Assembly (NCBI RefSeq): GCF_000761215.1
Contig: NZ_CP009438.1
Span: forward strand, 4,667,501 to 4,731,500
From: Streptomyces glaucescens
GTDB lineage: Bacteria > Actinomycetota > Actinomycetes > Streptomycetales > Streptomycetaceae
DNA: 64,000 nt
Direction of reading: 5' to 3'
The translations under genes and the position numbers were made by a program. The notes under the pieces are model-generated. The model saw only the letters and a list, made by a program, of their open reading frames with translations, did not search any database and was not told the DNA's origin. Of this stretch, positions 39,911 through 48,904 are shown in pieces (position 1 is the first letter of the stretch; every line of letters begins with the position of its first letter).

Positions 39911-40690
39911 TCAGCCGTTGCCGTCGAGGACCCCGCGCAGCTCCTCCGGGAGGAGCTTGCCGCAGTCCTGCCTGGCCGCGTGGGTGAGGGCGTCGGCGGT
40001 GCAGGTGTAGTAGTCGCGGTAGACGAGCTGAGCGGTGAAGGACGCCGCGACCAGGGCGATGGCCAGGGACGCGGTGACGAGGCCGCTGATCGCCGCGGCG
40101 GTCTGGGGACGGGCGTTCGGCACGGGGGCCGGGGCGGCGGCGTCGCGGGTGCGGGGCTTGGCGCGCAGCGCGCTGATGCCCCAGTACAGGGCGAGGGCGC
40201 CGAGCAGCAGGGCGACGTACGCCCACGAGAAGAGCGCGAAGAAGAACGCCCACATCCCGGACAGCAGGGCGTAGCGCGCACGGCGCTGGGCCGGGTCCGT
40301 GGGGTCCCAGCGCATCCCGCCGGGGCCGGTGCCGCCCTGCTTCTCGGGCCCGCCGCCGGGCCGGTCGCCGAAACCGCCGGGTGAGCGGCCCGGCTGGCGG
40401 TCGCTCCACTGGCTGCCCCAGCCGGGACGGCCGCCGCCCTCGTCCTGCCCGCCCTCGTCCCGGTCACCGGCCGGCCGGCGCGGCTGCCAGGGCCGGTCCG
40501 GGGTGCCCTCGGGCGGCGGGGCGAACGGGTTGTCGTCCTGGCCGGCGCTGCCGGGCCCGCCACCGCCGGGGCCGCCCGAAGGCGCGTCGGGCGGCGAGGT
40601 GGGGCGCTCCCGCAGCAGCACGCCGCTGCGCTGCCCTCCCTGCGCCGACTGCGGGGTGAGCGTGAGGAGTCGCAGGCTGCGGTCCGGCAT
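39911..40690 (-). CDS. Membrane protein with Gly/Pro-rich cytoplasmic N-terminus
   Basis: 259 residues. About the first 120 residues are disordered (DDNPFAPPPEGTPDRPWQPR). Then come membrane segments LLSGMWAFFFALFSWAYVAL and LLLGALALYWGI, and a third, ISGLVTASLAIALVAASF. A short extracellular tail contains two Cys (YYTCTADALTHAARQDCGKL). Similar DUF4190-like proteins are common in Streptomyces and their role is unknown. ATG 40690 is preceded by GGGGAAGA. Divergent from purN. Converges on the DUF6350 gene with 21 bases between. Confidence 0.78.
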   Translation of the reverse strand: MPDRSLRLLTLTPQSAQGGQRSGVLLRERPTSPPDAPSGGPGGGGPGSAGQDDNPFAPPPEGTPDRPWQPRRPAGDRDEGGQDEGGGRPGWGSQWSDRQPGRSPGGFGDRPGGGPEKQGGTGPGGMRWDPTDPAQRRARYALLSGMWAFFFALFSWAYVALLLGALALYWGISALRAKPRTRDAAAPAPVPNARPQTAAAISGLVTASLAIALVAASFTAQLVYRDYYTCTADALTHAARQDCGKLLPEELRGVLDGNG

Positions 40691-40882
40691 CAAGTGAGCG
40701 TCTTCCCCTGGTGAGTACGGCTGACGGAGTGCGTGACGACGGGCGACGGCAAGCTGTCGCGGCCGGGCCCGTCACTGTACGAACGTGCCGTATCCGCGGT
40801 GCGTTCCCGACCCGGCTCCCCCCAGACGCTACCTCCCGGCCCCGCCCCCGTCCCGTGGGGGCCGTCCGGAGTGCCGGTATCG

Positions 40883-40910
40883 TTGCTGACGGTCGGCCGC
40901 TTCGTAGGCT
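40883..40910 (+). promoter_or_regulatory. Possible purN-purH promoter
   Basis: TTGCTG, 16 bases, TAGGCT, about 90 bases upstream of the purN GTG. The rest of the interval 40691-41007 shows no recognised riboswitch. It does contain two GTACGAACG copies (40777-40785 and 40940-40948), possibly a purine-regulator site. Confidence 0.35.
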
Positions 40911-41007
40911 TCCCCGTATCCGGGGGCGCGAAGCATTCGTACGAACGCACATACGGCGGCGTACCCGGCCGGCCGTACCGTCGTACTCCCCGAGAAAGGG
41001 CCCCACC

Positions 41008-41637
41008 GTGGCCGCCAAGCCCGTGGCCAAGCGCCTCGTCGTGCTGGTCTCCGGATCAGGCACCAATCTGCAGGCGCTCCTCGACGCCATCGCGACCACC
41101 GGCGCCGAGGCGTACGGAGCCGAGATCGTGGCCGTCGGCGCCGACCGCGACGGCATCGAGGGACTGGCGCGGGCCGAGCGCGCCGGACTGCCCACCTTCG
41201 TGTGCCGGGTCAAGGACCACGGCAGCCGCGAGGCGTGGGACGCCGCGCTCGCCGAGGCCGTCGCCGCGTACGAGCCCGACCTGGTGATCTCCGCCGGGTT
41301 CATGAAGATCGTGGGCAAGGAGTTCCTGGCCCGCTTCGGCGGGCGGTTCGTGAACACCCACCCCGCCCTGCTCCCCAGTTTTCCCGGCGCCCACGGCGTC
41401 CGCGACGCGCTCGCGTACGGCGCCAAGGTCACCGGCTGCACCGTCCACTTCGTCGACGACGGCGTCGACACCGGGCCGATCATCGCGCAGGGCGTGGTCG
41501 AGGTCCGGGACGAGGACGACGAGAGCGCGCTGCACGAGCGCATCAAGGAAGTCGAGCGAAGGCTGCTCGTCGAGGTCGTGGGGCGGCTCGCCCGCAACGG
41601 CTATCGCATTGAGGGACGAAAGGTAGTTATCCAGTGA
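41008..41637 (+). CDS. purN: Phosphoribosylglycinamide formyltransferase
   Basis: 209 residues. It transfers formyl from 10-formyl-THF to GAR in purine synthesis. VVLVSGSGTNLQALLDAI binds the phosphate. The catalytic trio is in FVNTHPALLPSFPGAHG (Asn, His) and FVDDGVDTGPIIAQG (Asp). GTG start with AAAGGG upstream. It overlaps purH by four bases (GTGA). Confidence 0.96.
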   Translation: MAAKPVAKRLVVLVSGSGTNLQALLDAIATTGAEAYGAEIVAVGADRDGIEGLARAERAGLPTFVCRVKDHGSREAWDAALAEAVAAYEPDLVISAGFMKIVGKEFLARFGGRFVNTHPALLPSFPGAHGVRDALAYGAKVTGCTVHFVDDGVDTGPIIAQGVVEVRDEDDESALHERIKEVERRLLVEVVGRLARNGYRIEGRKVVIQ

Positions 41638-43199
41638 CCGCCGAGAGCAACAAGCGGCCCCTTCGCCGGGCGCTCGTCAGCGTCTACGACAAGACGGGCC
41701 TCGAAGACCTCGCGCGCGGCCTGCACGAGGCGGGCGTCGCCCTCGTCTCCACCGGGTCCACCGCCGCCCGCATCGCCGACGCGGGCGTCCCCGTCACCAA
41801 GGTCGAGGAGCTGACCGGCTTCCCCGAGTGCCTGGACGGCCGGGTCAAGACCCTGCACCCGCGGGTGCACGCGGGCATCCTCGCCGACCTGCGCCTGGAG
41901 GACCACCAGCGGCAGCTCGCCGAGCTGGGCGTGGAGCCGTTCGACCTGGTCGTGGTCAACCTCTACCCGTTCCGCGAGACCGTCGCCTCCGGGGCCTCGC
42001 CCGACGAGTGCGTCGAGCAGATCGACATCGGCGGCCCGTCCATGGTCCGCGCCGCCGCCAAGAACCACCCGTCGGTCGCCGTGGTCACCAGCCCGGCCCG
42101 CTACGCCGACGTCCTCGACGCCGCGCGCAACGGCGGCTTCGACCTGGCCGCCCGCAAGCGGCTCGCCGCCGAGGCCTTCCAGCACACCGCCGCCTACGAC
42201 GTGGCCGTGGCGAGCTGGTTCGCGAGCGAGTACGCCCCGGTCGACGAGTCGCCGTTCCCCGACTTCCTGGGCGCCACCTGGGAGCGCAAGAACACCCTGC
42301 GCTACGGAGAGAACCCGCACCAGCCCGCCGCGCTGTACGTCACCGGTGCCGGCGGCGGCCTCGCCGAGGCCGAGCAGCTGCACGGCAAGGAGATGTCGTA
42401 CAACAACTACACGGACACGGACGCCGCCCGCCGTGCCGCGTACGACCACGACGAGCCGTGCGTCGCGATCATCAAGCACGCCAACCCGTGCGGCATCGCG
42501 GTCGGGGCGGACGTCGCCGAGGCGCACCGCAAGGCGCACGCCTGCGACCCGCTGTCCGCGTTCGGCGGTGTGATCGCCGTCAACCGCCCGGTGTCGAAGG
42601 AGATGGCCGAGCAGGTCGCCGAGATCTTCACCGAGGTCATCGTCGCGCCGGACTACGAGGAGGGCGCCCTGGAGGCGCTCACCAAGAAGAAGAACATCCG
42701 CGTCCTGCGCTGCCCCGAGGGCCCGGCGAACCCGGTCGAGGTCAAGCCGGTCGACGGCGGCGTCCTGGTCCAGGAGACCGACCGTCTGCAGGCCGCCGGT
42801 GACGACCCGGCCGGCTGGACCCTGGCGACCGGCGAGGCGCTGTCCGCGGAGGAGCTGGCCGACCTGGCCTTCGCCTGGAAGGCGTGCCGCGCGGTCAAGT
42901 CCAACGCGATCCTGCTCGCCAAGGACGGCGCCTCCGTCGGCGTCGGCATGGGCCAGGTCAACCGCGTCGACTCCTGCAAGCTGGCCGTCGAGCGGGCGGG
43001 CGAGGAGCGGGCACGCGGCTCGTACGCGGCGTCCGACGCCTTTTTCCCCTTCCCCGACAACATCGACGTGCTGAGCGCCGCCGGCGTGAAGGCCATCGTC
43101 CAGCCGGGCGGCTCGGTCCGTGACGAGCTGGTCGTGGAGGCCGCCGAGAAGGCGGGCATCACGATGTACTTCACGGGGACGCGGCACTTCTTCCACTGA
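41634..43199 (+). CDS. purH: AICAR formyltransferase / IMP cyclohydrolase
   Basis: 521 residues, the bifunctional last enzyme of IMP synthesis. The N-terminal cyclohydrolase (MGS-like) domain has RALVSVYDKTGLEDLARGL and KTLHPRVHAGILADL. The transformylase domain has KEMSYNNYTDTDAARRAA (catalytic Lys region), IKHANPCGIAVG (Lys-His) and the C-terminal GGSVRDELVVEAAEKAGI. It pairs with purN and with folD downstream, all using one-carbon folate. GTG start coupled to purN. Confidence 0.97.
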   Translation: MTAESNKRPLRRALVSVYDKTGLEDLARGLHEAGVALVSTGSTAARIADAGVPVTKVEELTGFPECLDGRVKTLHPRVHAGILADLRLEDHQRQLAELGVEPFDLVVVNLYPFRETVASGASPDECVEQIDIGGPSMVRAAAKNHPSVAVVTSPARYADVLDAARNGGFDLAARKRLAAEAFQHTAAYDVAVASWFASEYAPVDESPFPDFLGATWERKNTLRYGENPHQPAALYVTGAGGGLAEAEQLHGKEMSYNNYTDTDAARRAAYDHDEPCVAIIKHANPCGIAVGADVAEAHRKAHACDPLSAFGGVIAVNRPVSKEMAEQVAEIFTEVIVAPDYEEGALEALTKKKNIRVLRCPEGPANPVEVKPVDGGVLVQETDRLQAAGDDPAGWTLATGEALSAEELADLAFAWKACRAVKSNAILLAKDGASVGVGMGQVNRVDSCKLAVERAGEERARGSYAASDAFFPFPDNIDVLSAAGVKAIVQPGGSVRDELVVEAAEKAGITMYFTGTRHFFH

Positions 43200-43217
43200 G
43201 CCGCGGCACTCGTCCGA

Positions 43218-43253
43218 CGAAGGGCCCGCCGGTCACGACCGGCGGGCCCTTCG
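43218..43253. terminator. Terminator after purNH
   Basis: Perfect 17-bp stem CGAAGGGCCCGCCGGTC with its complement around a minimal loop, 18 bases after the purH stop and just beyond the end of the convergent small secreted gene. Confidence 0.9.
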
Positions 43254-43263
43254 CCATGCCTCA

Positions 43264-43623
43264 TCAGCAGGACGGCAGCGGGTTCGTCTCCGAGGAGATG
43301 TCGTTGTCGCTCATCCAGCCCCACTGGCCGTTGTCTGCCTGGGTGCGGACCCAGCGGGTGGGGTGCGGGCCGCCGTGGTTCTGGCCGCCGTCGAACTTGC
43401 AGACGAAGAAGGACGGGTTGGAGTACATCCGGCCGACGACCCGGTTGCTGTTCGCACCCGCGTACACGTTGGCGCCGGTGGCGTTGTTGCAGTACCAGAC
43501 GGACCCGTCCCGCCAGCAGGGCGCGGCGGCCTGGGCGTTCGCGGCGGAGGTCAGGGTGAGCGCGGCGCCGGCGGTGACGGTGGCGGCGGCGAGGGCGAGG
43601 GCCTTGCGGAAGGTGGTGGACAT
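43264..43623 (-). CDS. Small secreted SH3-like protein, 119 aa
   Basis: A classical signal peptide (MSTTFRKALALAAATVTAGA, cleavage near ANAQAAAP) and a mature domain of about 85 residues with four Cys: PCWRDGSVWYCNNATGANVY, FFVCKFDGG, and the C-terminal Cys. The Trp, Tyr and Gly pattern (RWVRTQADNGQWGWMSDNDI) resembles bacterial SH3-like wall-binding domains. Probably exported and disulphide-bonded. Function unknown. No strong ribosome binding site is seen before the ATG. Confidence 0.75.
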   Translation of the reverse strand: MSTTFRKALALAAATVTAGAALTLTSAANAQAAAPCWRDGSVWYCNNATGANVYAGANSNRVVGRMYSNPSFFVCKFDGGQNHGGPHPTRWVRTQADNGQWGWMSDNDISSETNPLPSC

Positions 43624-43662
43624 GACTGTTCCCCCAGTCGTGGTGTGGTGTGCGGCCGGCCC

Positions 43663-43686
43663 CCGGCTCTCCCCCGGGGGAGCCGG
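43663..43686. terminator. Hairpin between the secreted protein and kinase genes
   Basis: CCGGCTC, a one-base bulge, CCCC pairing with GGGGAGCCGG. It sits in the 131-base gap downstream of the FHA-kinase pair and upstream of the small secreted gene (all on the minus strand), so it probably terminates the kinase transcript. Confidence 0.6.
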
Positions 43687-43754
43687 CGACCGGCCTCGGT
43701 CGTGCTCCACCGTGCCGCCCGGCCGCCCGCGCCGGTACCTCGGACGTCCGAGGG

Positions 43755-45311
43755 TCACAGCGGCGCGGGTCGCGGGGTGTACTCCTGGAGGTGGCGGGCG
43801 ACGCGGTCCGTGTAGGCGCGGTACGCCGCGGGCACCCCGCCCGTCCTGTTCACCGTTCCGTACGACGTCCGGTACGCGGCGGCGACCAGCAGCCGGCGGT
43901 CGCCCGGCAGGGACCGGTCCAGCCGTGCCTCGATCGCGCACAGGTAGCGGCCCATCGCCGGGATCGACTCGGCGGGGGTGAACGGCGGCTCGGGGATGTC
44001 GTCGGCGGGCAGGCCGTCCGCCCGGATCCACCAGCGCAGCACCCGCGGGGTCCAGCGGGCGATGCCGTACTCGTCGCGCGCGGGGTCGGCGAGGCCGGGG
44101 TCGAAGTCGCTCTCCGCCTTCAGCATCGCCGCGATGAGCGCCGGGCTGATCAACGGCCGGACGCAGGCGTGCGCCGAGTCGACGATGAGCCGGCGGTAGG
44201 CGACCGGGACGCCCGTGCCGGTACGGAGTTCGCCGGCGCCGTAGGCGGCGGCAGGTGCGGGGGCCGACGCGGTGGTGCCCGCGCGGTCCGGTCCCGCGGC
44301 ACTCCCGTCCCCCGTCCGGGCGGCGTCCCCGTGGCCGAGCGCCAGCACTGCCGCCGCCGTGGCGATCGCCGCGGCCACACCGGCCGTGCGGCGCCGCGGG
44401 CGGCGCGGCGCGGCCCCGCCCGCCGCCTCCCGCACGCGCCGCAGCAGCGCCTGCCCGCCGATCCGCTCCTCGTGCGTACGGGCCAGGCAGGAGCGGACCA
44501 CCTCCCGCCAGCGCTCCGGCAGTTCGGGGGACAGACGCAGCTCCTCCGTGCCGCGGGCGTACGCGGCGGCCGCGTCGCGGCGGGCCGCCGGGGTGCCGCC
44601 GGGCAGCGGGAACGCGCCCGTGAGGACGAGGTGGGCGAGGACGCCGAAGGCCCAGATGTCGGCCGACGGGCGGATCCGGCGCCCGCGTTCGCCGATCTCC
44701 GACCAGAGCAGTTCCGGCGGGGTGTAGTCGGGGGTGGCGAAGGCGGGTGTGTAGGCGTGGGTGCCCTCCAGCTCGGCGGCCATGTTGAAGTCGGCGAGAC
44801 GGGCCGAACCGTCGCCCATCAGCAGCACGTTGGCCGGTTTCAGGTCGCCGTGCACCCAGCCCGCCGTGTGGAGCTGGTGCAGGCCCTCGCTGATCTGCGC
44901 GAGCAGGGCGGGCCCGCGGGGCGGCCGGGGCGCCCGGGCGAGCAGGGCCGCCAGGGAGCACTCCGCCCGCTCCAGGACGAGGACGGTGGCACCGTCGAGC
45001 CCCGGGCGGCCGGGATCGTCGACGGTCAGCGTCTCGTACATGCGGATCAGCCGGGACCGCGTCACCCGGCGGTGCAGCTCGACCTCGCGGTCGACCAGCT
45101 CGCGCAGATGGGCCAGCCGGCGCGGGGTGCTGGTGCCGGTGGGCAGGAACTTCAGGGCGGCGGTGCGGGGCGGCCCGCCGCCGTCCCCGACACGGCACCC
45201 CTCGTACACACTGCCGAACGCCCCGGTCGCGATCGGTGCCCGCACCTCCCACGCGCCCACCCGGTACCCGCGCGGCACCGGTACGGCGTACGGCCCGTCC
45301 CGGCCGGTCAC
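43755..45311 (-). CDS. Ser/Thr protein kinase fused to a lytic-transglycosylase-like domain
   Basis: 518 residues. The kinase domain (about 15-295) has glycine loop IATGAFGSVYEG, Lys54 in AALKFLP, catalytic loop HGDLKPANVLL (His-Gly-Asp instead of HRD; Asp156 present), DFN instead of DFG (Asp174 present) and a TPDYTPPELLW activation segment end. A transmembrane helix lies at about 309-327. The outside part (about 375-518) resembles a lysozyme-like transglycosylase: ALIAAMLKAESDFDP (Glu400 as the candidate catalytic acid), EYGIARWTP, LLVAAAYRTSYG. GTG 45311 overlaps the FHA gene stop (GTGA), so the pair is coupled. A kinase that senses or cuts the wall is inferred. Confidence 0.82.
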   Translation of the reverse strand: MTGRDGPYAVPVPRGYRVGAWEVRAPIATGAFGSVYEGCRVGDGGGPPRTAALKFLPTGTSTPRRLAHLRELVDREVELHRRVTRSRLIRMYETLTVDDPGRPGLDGATVLVLERAECSLAALLARAPRPPRGPALLAQISEGLHQLHTAGWVHGDLKPANVLLMGDGSARLADFNMAAELEGTHAYTPAFATPDYTPPELLWSEIGERGRRIRPSADIWAFGVLAHLVLTGAFPLPGGTPAARRDAAAAYARGTEELRLSPELPERWREVVRSCLARTHEERIGGQALLRRVREAAGGAAPRRPRRRTAGVAAAIATAAAVLALGHGDAARTGDGSAAGPDRAGTTASAPAPAAAYGAGELRTGTGVPVAYRRLIVDSAHACVRPLISPALIAAMLKAESDFDPGLADPARDEYGIARWTPRVLRWWIRADGLPADDIPEPPFTPAESIPAMGRYLCAIEARLDRSLPGDRRLLVAAAYRTSYGTVNRTGGVPAAYRAYTDRVARHLQEYTPRPAPL

Positions 45312-46075
45312 CCGGCCGCCCGGCCCGCGGCCGGGCGCTGCGCGGCGGGCCGCCCCGGGGCGAGGAGGCGCAGGTCCTCCTCGCGCACCAGGTCGAAGCG
45401 GAGCGCCAGCGACACCAGCGACTCCTTCTTGCCGTTGAGCCGGGGCCCGGCGTCGGCCGTCTCCGGGCCCGGCTTCAGCCGCAGCTTCACGGCGAGGTAG
45501 TCGATGTTCCACTGCACCGAGGCGCGCGAGGCGGCCGGCCAGCCGGGGCGCAGCCGGTCGACGACCTGGTCGACGGTGGGCAGCGGGGCGTGCGGCGCGC
45601 CGCGCAGCCGGGGCTCGCACAGGGCGGCCAGCACCGCGAAGTAGCGCTTGGTGGGATCCAGGCAGAAGGCGGGCGCGGTGGTCACGCCGTCGGGACCGGA
45701 CTCGGGTCGCAGGTAGTCGTGGCGCGGCGCCCACACCTCGACCGGCAGCAGGTCGCCCGCGGCGGGCAGCACGATCCGCGAGAACTCGAACGGCACCGGC
45801 GCGTCCAGCCGCCCCGGGGCCACCTTGACGTGCTCGCCGGCCCCTTCCGGGTTCTCCACGACGTACGTCTGTTCCCGGCTGAGGTTGCTCAGTATCCAGA
45901 AGGCGCCCTGCGCGGCGATCTCGCCCGCTCGGCGGGACACCCCGTCGTGGGCGATCACGAGGCCGTTCCCGGCGCCGCGTCCGAACGCCAGCCGCTCGCC
46001 GGGGGCGAGGCGCAGCTGCGCGGCGCGGGTGTCGTCCGCCGTGGCCGGCGGAGGTACGACGATGATGCTGTACAC
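45308..46075 (-). CDS. FHA-domain protein, partner of the kinase
   Basis: 255 residues. The FHA-like fold at the N-terminus has LAPGERLAFGRGAGNGLVIA, HDGVSRRAGEIAAQGAFWIL then SNLSREQTYV. These are the Gly-Arg, Ser-Arg and Asn positions that bind phosphothreonine. The second half (RYFAVLAALCEPRLRG, VDQVVDRLRPGWPAASRASV, LAVKLRL) looks like a winged-helix or bacterial transcriptional-activation type domain. GTG 46075 is chosen because GGGAGA lies just upstream and the FHA fold starts there. A phosphoprotein reader for the downstream kinase is inferred from coupling. Confidence 0.82.
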   Translation of the reverse strand: MYSIIVVPPPATADDTRAAQLRLAPGERLAFGRGAGNGLVIAHDGVSRRAGEIAAQGAFWILSNLSREQTYVVENPEGAGEHVKVAPGRLDAPVPFEFSRIVLPAAGDLLPVEVWAPRHDYLRPESGPDGVTTAPAFCLDPTKRYFAVLAALCEPRLRGAPHAPLPTVDQVVDRLRPGWPAASRASVQWNIDYLAVKLRLKPGPETADAGPRLNGKKESLVSLALRFDLVREEDLRLLAPGRPAAQRPAAGRAAG

Positions 46076-46162
46076 GGTGCGTCTCCCGGGCCCGGCCCGT
46101 GCTCGGCGGCTCCACGGACCGGCCGCCCGAGTGCTACCCGGCCCGGCTCCCGCGGACGCACC

Positions 46163-46201
46163 AGGGCCGTGTCCCCCCTCGATCGGGTGAGACACGGCCC
46201 T
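46163..46201. terminator. Terminator of the Pro-rich membrane protein gene
   Basis: AGGGCCGTGTC pairs with its complement at 46191-46201 (11 bp, further imperfect pairing outside). It is 36 bases beyond the stop of the gene 46237-46866. Confidence 0.75.
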
Positions 46202-46236
46202 TGGTGTGAACGGCGCGCGGACGGTGCGGCCGGCGC

Positions 46237-46866
46237 TCAGTAGCGCGGGCGGGCGAACCAGGCGGTGCCGCTGGGGACGACCGGGGCCGCCGCGATGATG
46301 CCGCCGAAGACCAGCCAGAGCAGCGGGCCGATGACGGACGAGGCCATGCCGGTGTCGAGGCCGACGAACAGCCCGACCAGGCCCACGATCGCACCGAGCG
46401 CGCCGTAGATCACCGTGGTGATGCGGATGCCCTGGCCACCCCGGCCGAACTTGACGCCGAGGGTGATGGACAGCGCCGCCAGCGCCGCGGCGATCAGCGC
46501 GAATATGGCGAAGACGCCGGCCGCCGCGTCACCGCCGTCGCCGACCGAGCTGAAGCCCAGCTCGTCCGCGCCGTCGGAGACGTCGCTCGCGAAGGCCGCG
46601 AAGTACAGGAACGCCAGCGCGCCCAGGATCTGCACCGCGGAGATGATGAAGAGGAAGACGCGGGCGGTGACCAGCAGGCCCGGCATGGACTGCGGGACCA
46701 TCATGTTGCCGCCCGGGTAGCCGGGGTACGCCGGCTGCTGCGGGTAGCCGTAGTTCGCCTGCGGGGGGACGCCGGGCGGCTGCTGCGGGTAGCCGTAGCC
46801 GGGGGCGCCGGCCGGGGGCTGCTGGGGCGGCTGCCCGTAGGGGTTGTTCGGGTCGCCGAAACTCAT
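46237..46866 (-). CDS. Four-helix membrane protein with Pro/Gln/Tyr-rich N-terminus
   Basis: 209 residues. The first 55 residues are PQQPPAGAPGYGYPQQPP-type low complexity, thought to be cytoplasmic. Four membrane helices follow (VFLFIISAVQILGALAFLYF, GVFAIFALIAAALAALSITL, VIYGALGAIVGLVGLFVGL, VIGPLLWLVFGGIIAAAPVV). GGAGGAAGGA precedes the ATG. Common in Streptomyces, no named function. Confidence 0.78.
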   Translation of the reverse strand: MSFGDPNNPYGQPPQQPPAGAPGYGYPQQPPGVPPQANYGYPQQPAYPGYPGGNMMVPQSMPGLLVTARVFLFIISAVQILGALAFLYFAAFASDVSDGADELGFSSVGDGGDAAAGVFAIFALIAAALAALSITLGVKFGRGGQGIRITTVIYGALGAIVGLVGLFVGLDTGMASSVIGPLLWLVFGGIIAAAPVVPSGTAWFARPRY

Positions 46867-47107
46867 GGCGGTCCTTCCTCCGTTTGCCTGCTGTGCGGGG
46901 ACGACGCGGCGCGATGCGGAGGAAGGTTCTACAGATGCGGTTCGTCCCCCCGGTACTGCCCGCGGCACTGTGACCTCAATCGTTCTTCAGTCACGGGCGG
47001 ATTGTCCAGCCGGGTTTCCCAGGTGTTGTGCAAGTGCAACAAGGTCACGGCTCGGGAACGGCGGCCCGGATTGGAACCGGGGGCCGGTCATCCGGGAGGA
47101 TGGGGCC

Positions 47108-47962
47108 ATGACCGCCCAGATTCTCGATGGCAAGGCCACCGCAGCCGCGATCAAGTCCGATCTGACCGCCCGCGTGGCGGCGCTGAAGGAGAAGGGCGTC
47201 ACGCCCGGCCTCGGCACGATCCTCGTCGGGGACGACCCCGGCAGCCAGAAGTACGTCGCCGGCAAGCACCGCGACTGCGCGCAGGTCGGCATCGCCTCCA
47301 TCCAGCGCGAACTGCCGGGCACCGCGACGCAGGAGGAGATCGAGGCGGTCGTCCGGGAGCTGAACGAGGACCCGGCCTGCACCGGTTACATCGTCCAGCT
47401 GCCGCTGCCCAAGGGCATCGACGAGAACCGGATCCTGGAACTCATGGACCCGGACAAGGACGCCGACGGCCTGCACCCGATGAACCTCGGCCGGCTGGTC
47501 CTCAACGAGCCCGCCCCGCTGCCCTGCACCCCCAACGGCGTGCTCACCCTGCTGCGCCGCTACGGCGTCGAGATCAAGGGAGCCGAAGTCGTGGTCGTCG
47601 GCCGCGGGGTGACCATCGGCCGCCCGATGCCGCTGCTGCTCACCCGGCGCAGCGAGAACGCGACCGTGACCCAGTGCCACACCGGCACCCGTGACCTGTC
47701 CGCCCACCTGCGCCGCGCGGACATCATCGTCGCCGCCGCCGGGTCCGCCCACCTGATCCGCCCCGAGGACGTCAAGCCGGGCGCGGCCGTCCTCGACGTC
47801 GGGGTCTCCCGCAACGCCGAGGGCAGGATCGTCGGCGATGTGCACCCCGGCGTCGCCGAGGTGGCCGGCTGGATCTCCCCGAACCCGGGCGGCGTCGGCC
47901 CGATGACCCGGGCCCAGCTGCTGGTCAACGTGGTCGAGGCGGCGGAGCGCGGTGTCGGCTGA
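47108..47962 (+). CDS. folD: Methylenetetrahydrofolate dehydrogenase / cyclohydrolase
   Basis: 284 residues. It oxidises methylene-THF to 10-formyl-THF, supplying PurN and PurH. GTILVGDDPGSQKYVAGKHR holds the Tyr and Lys of the active site. YIVQLPLPKGID and PCTPNGVLTLLRRYG line the folate site. VVVVGRGVTIGRPMPLLLTR binds NADP, with GRGVTIG where most enzymes have GRSxIVG. The C-terminal GGVGPMTRAQLLVNVVEA is invariant. GGGAGG eight bases before ATG 47108. The next gene overlaps by 11 bases. Confidence 0.96.
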   Translation: MTAQILDGKATAAAIKSDLTARVAALKEKGVTPGLGTILVGDDPGSQKYVAGKHRDCAQVGIASIQRELPGTATQEEIEAVVRELNEDPACTGYIVQLPLPKGIDENRILELMDPDKDADGLHPMNLGRLVLNEPAPLPCTPNGVLTLLRRYGVEIKGAEVVVVGRGVTIGRPMPLLLTRRSENATVTQCHTGTRDLSAHLRRADIIVAAAGSAHLIRPEDVKPGAAVLDVGVSRNAEGRIVGDVHPGVAEVAGWISPNPGGVGPMTRAQLLVNVVEAAERGVG

Positions 47963-48560
47963 GGAGCACGACGCGGCCGGCACGGCCGCGGGCGCCGGGC
48001 CCGGGGACGCGCGCCGCACCTCCGGGGCCGGCGGACCGCGGGACACGGACGGCGAGGCCGTGCCGCGCAGCGCCGACGACGACGGCGGGCCGCGGGTCGT
48101 CGGCAGCACGCCCGAGACCATCGAGGTGCGGGACGCGGTCAGCGCGCCGGACGCCGACGGCGTGCCGCGCCGCGCCACCCGCCGCTTCCCGCTGTTCACC
48201 CGGGACACCGCCCGCCCGGAGGGCGGCGGCCGGGCCGCCTCGGGAGCCGCTCCGGCGCCCGCCCGGCAGTGGCCGACGCTCGCCGTGCTGGGCACGGTCG
48301 GCCTCGGGCTGCTGCTGACCGCGTTCGACGTGTTCCGGCTCGGGACCCTGCTGGTGGGCGTCGCGCTGCTCGGCGGCGCGGTGCTGCGCTGGCTGCTGCC
48401 CGGCGTCGGGATGCTGGCGGTGCGGTCCCGGTTCACGGACATCGCGACCTACGGCGCGCTGGGTTCGGTGATCGTCCTGCTGGCGCTGATGGTGCAGCCG
48501 GACCCCTGGCTGGAGATCCCGTTCCTGAAGGACACCCTGCACTTCACGGTCAGCGGCTGA
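47952..48560 (+). CDS. DUF3017 membrane protein
   Basis: 202 residues. A disordered acidic N-terminus of about 95 residues precedes three membrane helices (TLAVLGTVGLGLLLTAFDVF, LLVGVALLGGAVLRWLL, GALGSVIVLLALMV) in the DUF3017 arrangement, with GMLAVRSRFTDI between helices 2 and 3. Translationally coupled to folD (GTG at 47952 inside its end), a pairing conserved in actinobacteria. Function unknown. A bulged hairpin terminator follows. Confidence 0.85.
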   Translation: MSAEEHDAAGTAAGAGPGDARRTSGAGGPRDTDGEAVPRSADDDGGPRVVGSTPETIEVRDAVSAPDADGVPRRATRRFPLFTRDTARPEGGGRAASGAAPAPARQWPTLAVLGTVGLGLLLTAFDVFRLGTLLVGVALLGGAVLRWLLPGVGMLAVRSRFTDIATYGALGSVIVLLALMVQPDPWLEIPFLKDTLHFTVSG

Positions 48561-48570
48561 CCCGCGGTGC

Positions 48571-48608
48571 GGCGGCCCGTCCTCACCCCCGTGAGAAGAC
48601 GGGCCGCC
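48571..48608 (+). terminator. Terminator after folD-DUF3017
   Basis: GGCGGCCCGTC with its complement (48598-48608), and an inner CTCAC/GTGAG pair after a two-base bulge. The 296 bases to the next gene hold a candidate -10 TACGGT near 48689-48694 and nothing else recognised. Confidence 0.8.
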
Positions 48609-48904
48609 GTCCACGACCAACCTTTCGCACGCCGGACGGCCGGTTCAACGTCTGTCAGTCCGCTGTGGCACGGAAGTGACCGTTCCGCTACGGTGTCCGC
48701 GCGTTGTCGCACATCGGCACGATGGTGCCGGTGAGCGATCGGAAAACGCCTGATCCGGGCGAGACCGCGCCCACTGGGCAACACATCGGGCAAACGGGAC
48801 GATGCGGGGGTGTGCTGCCTCCGGCGGAACTGAGATCCTGGCGACGCGCATCCCCGTGGGCGGGGGACCAGCAAGCACGTACCGGGGGGAAGAGGGGGGA
48901 AGCA

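Noticed and set aside
46980..47107. A ZTP (pfl) or folate riboswitch before folD, and the same before purN
   Set aside because: These classes occur before such genes elsewhere, but I could not find their conserved loops in either leader.
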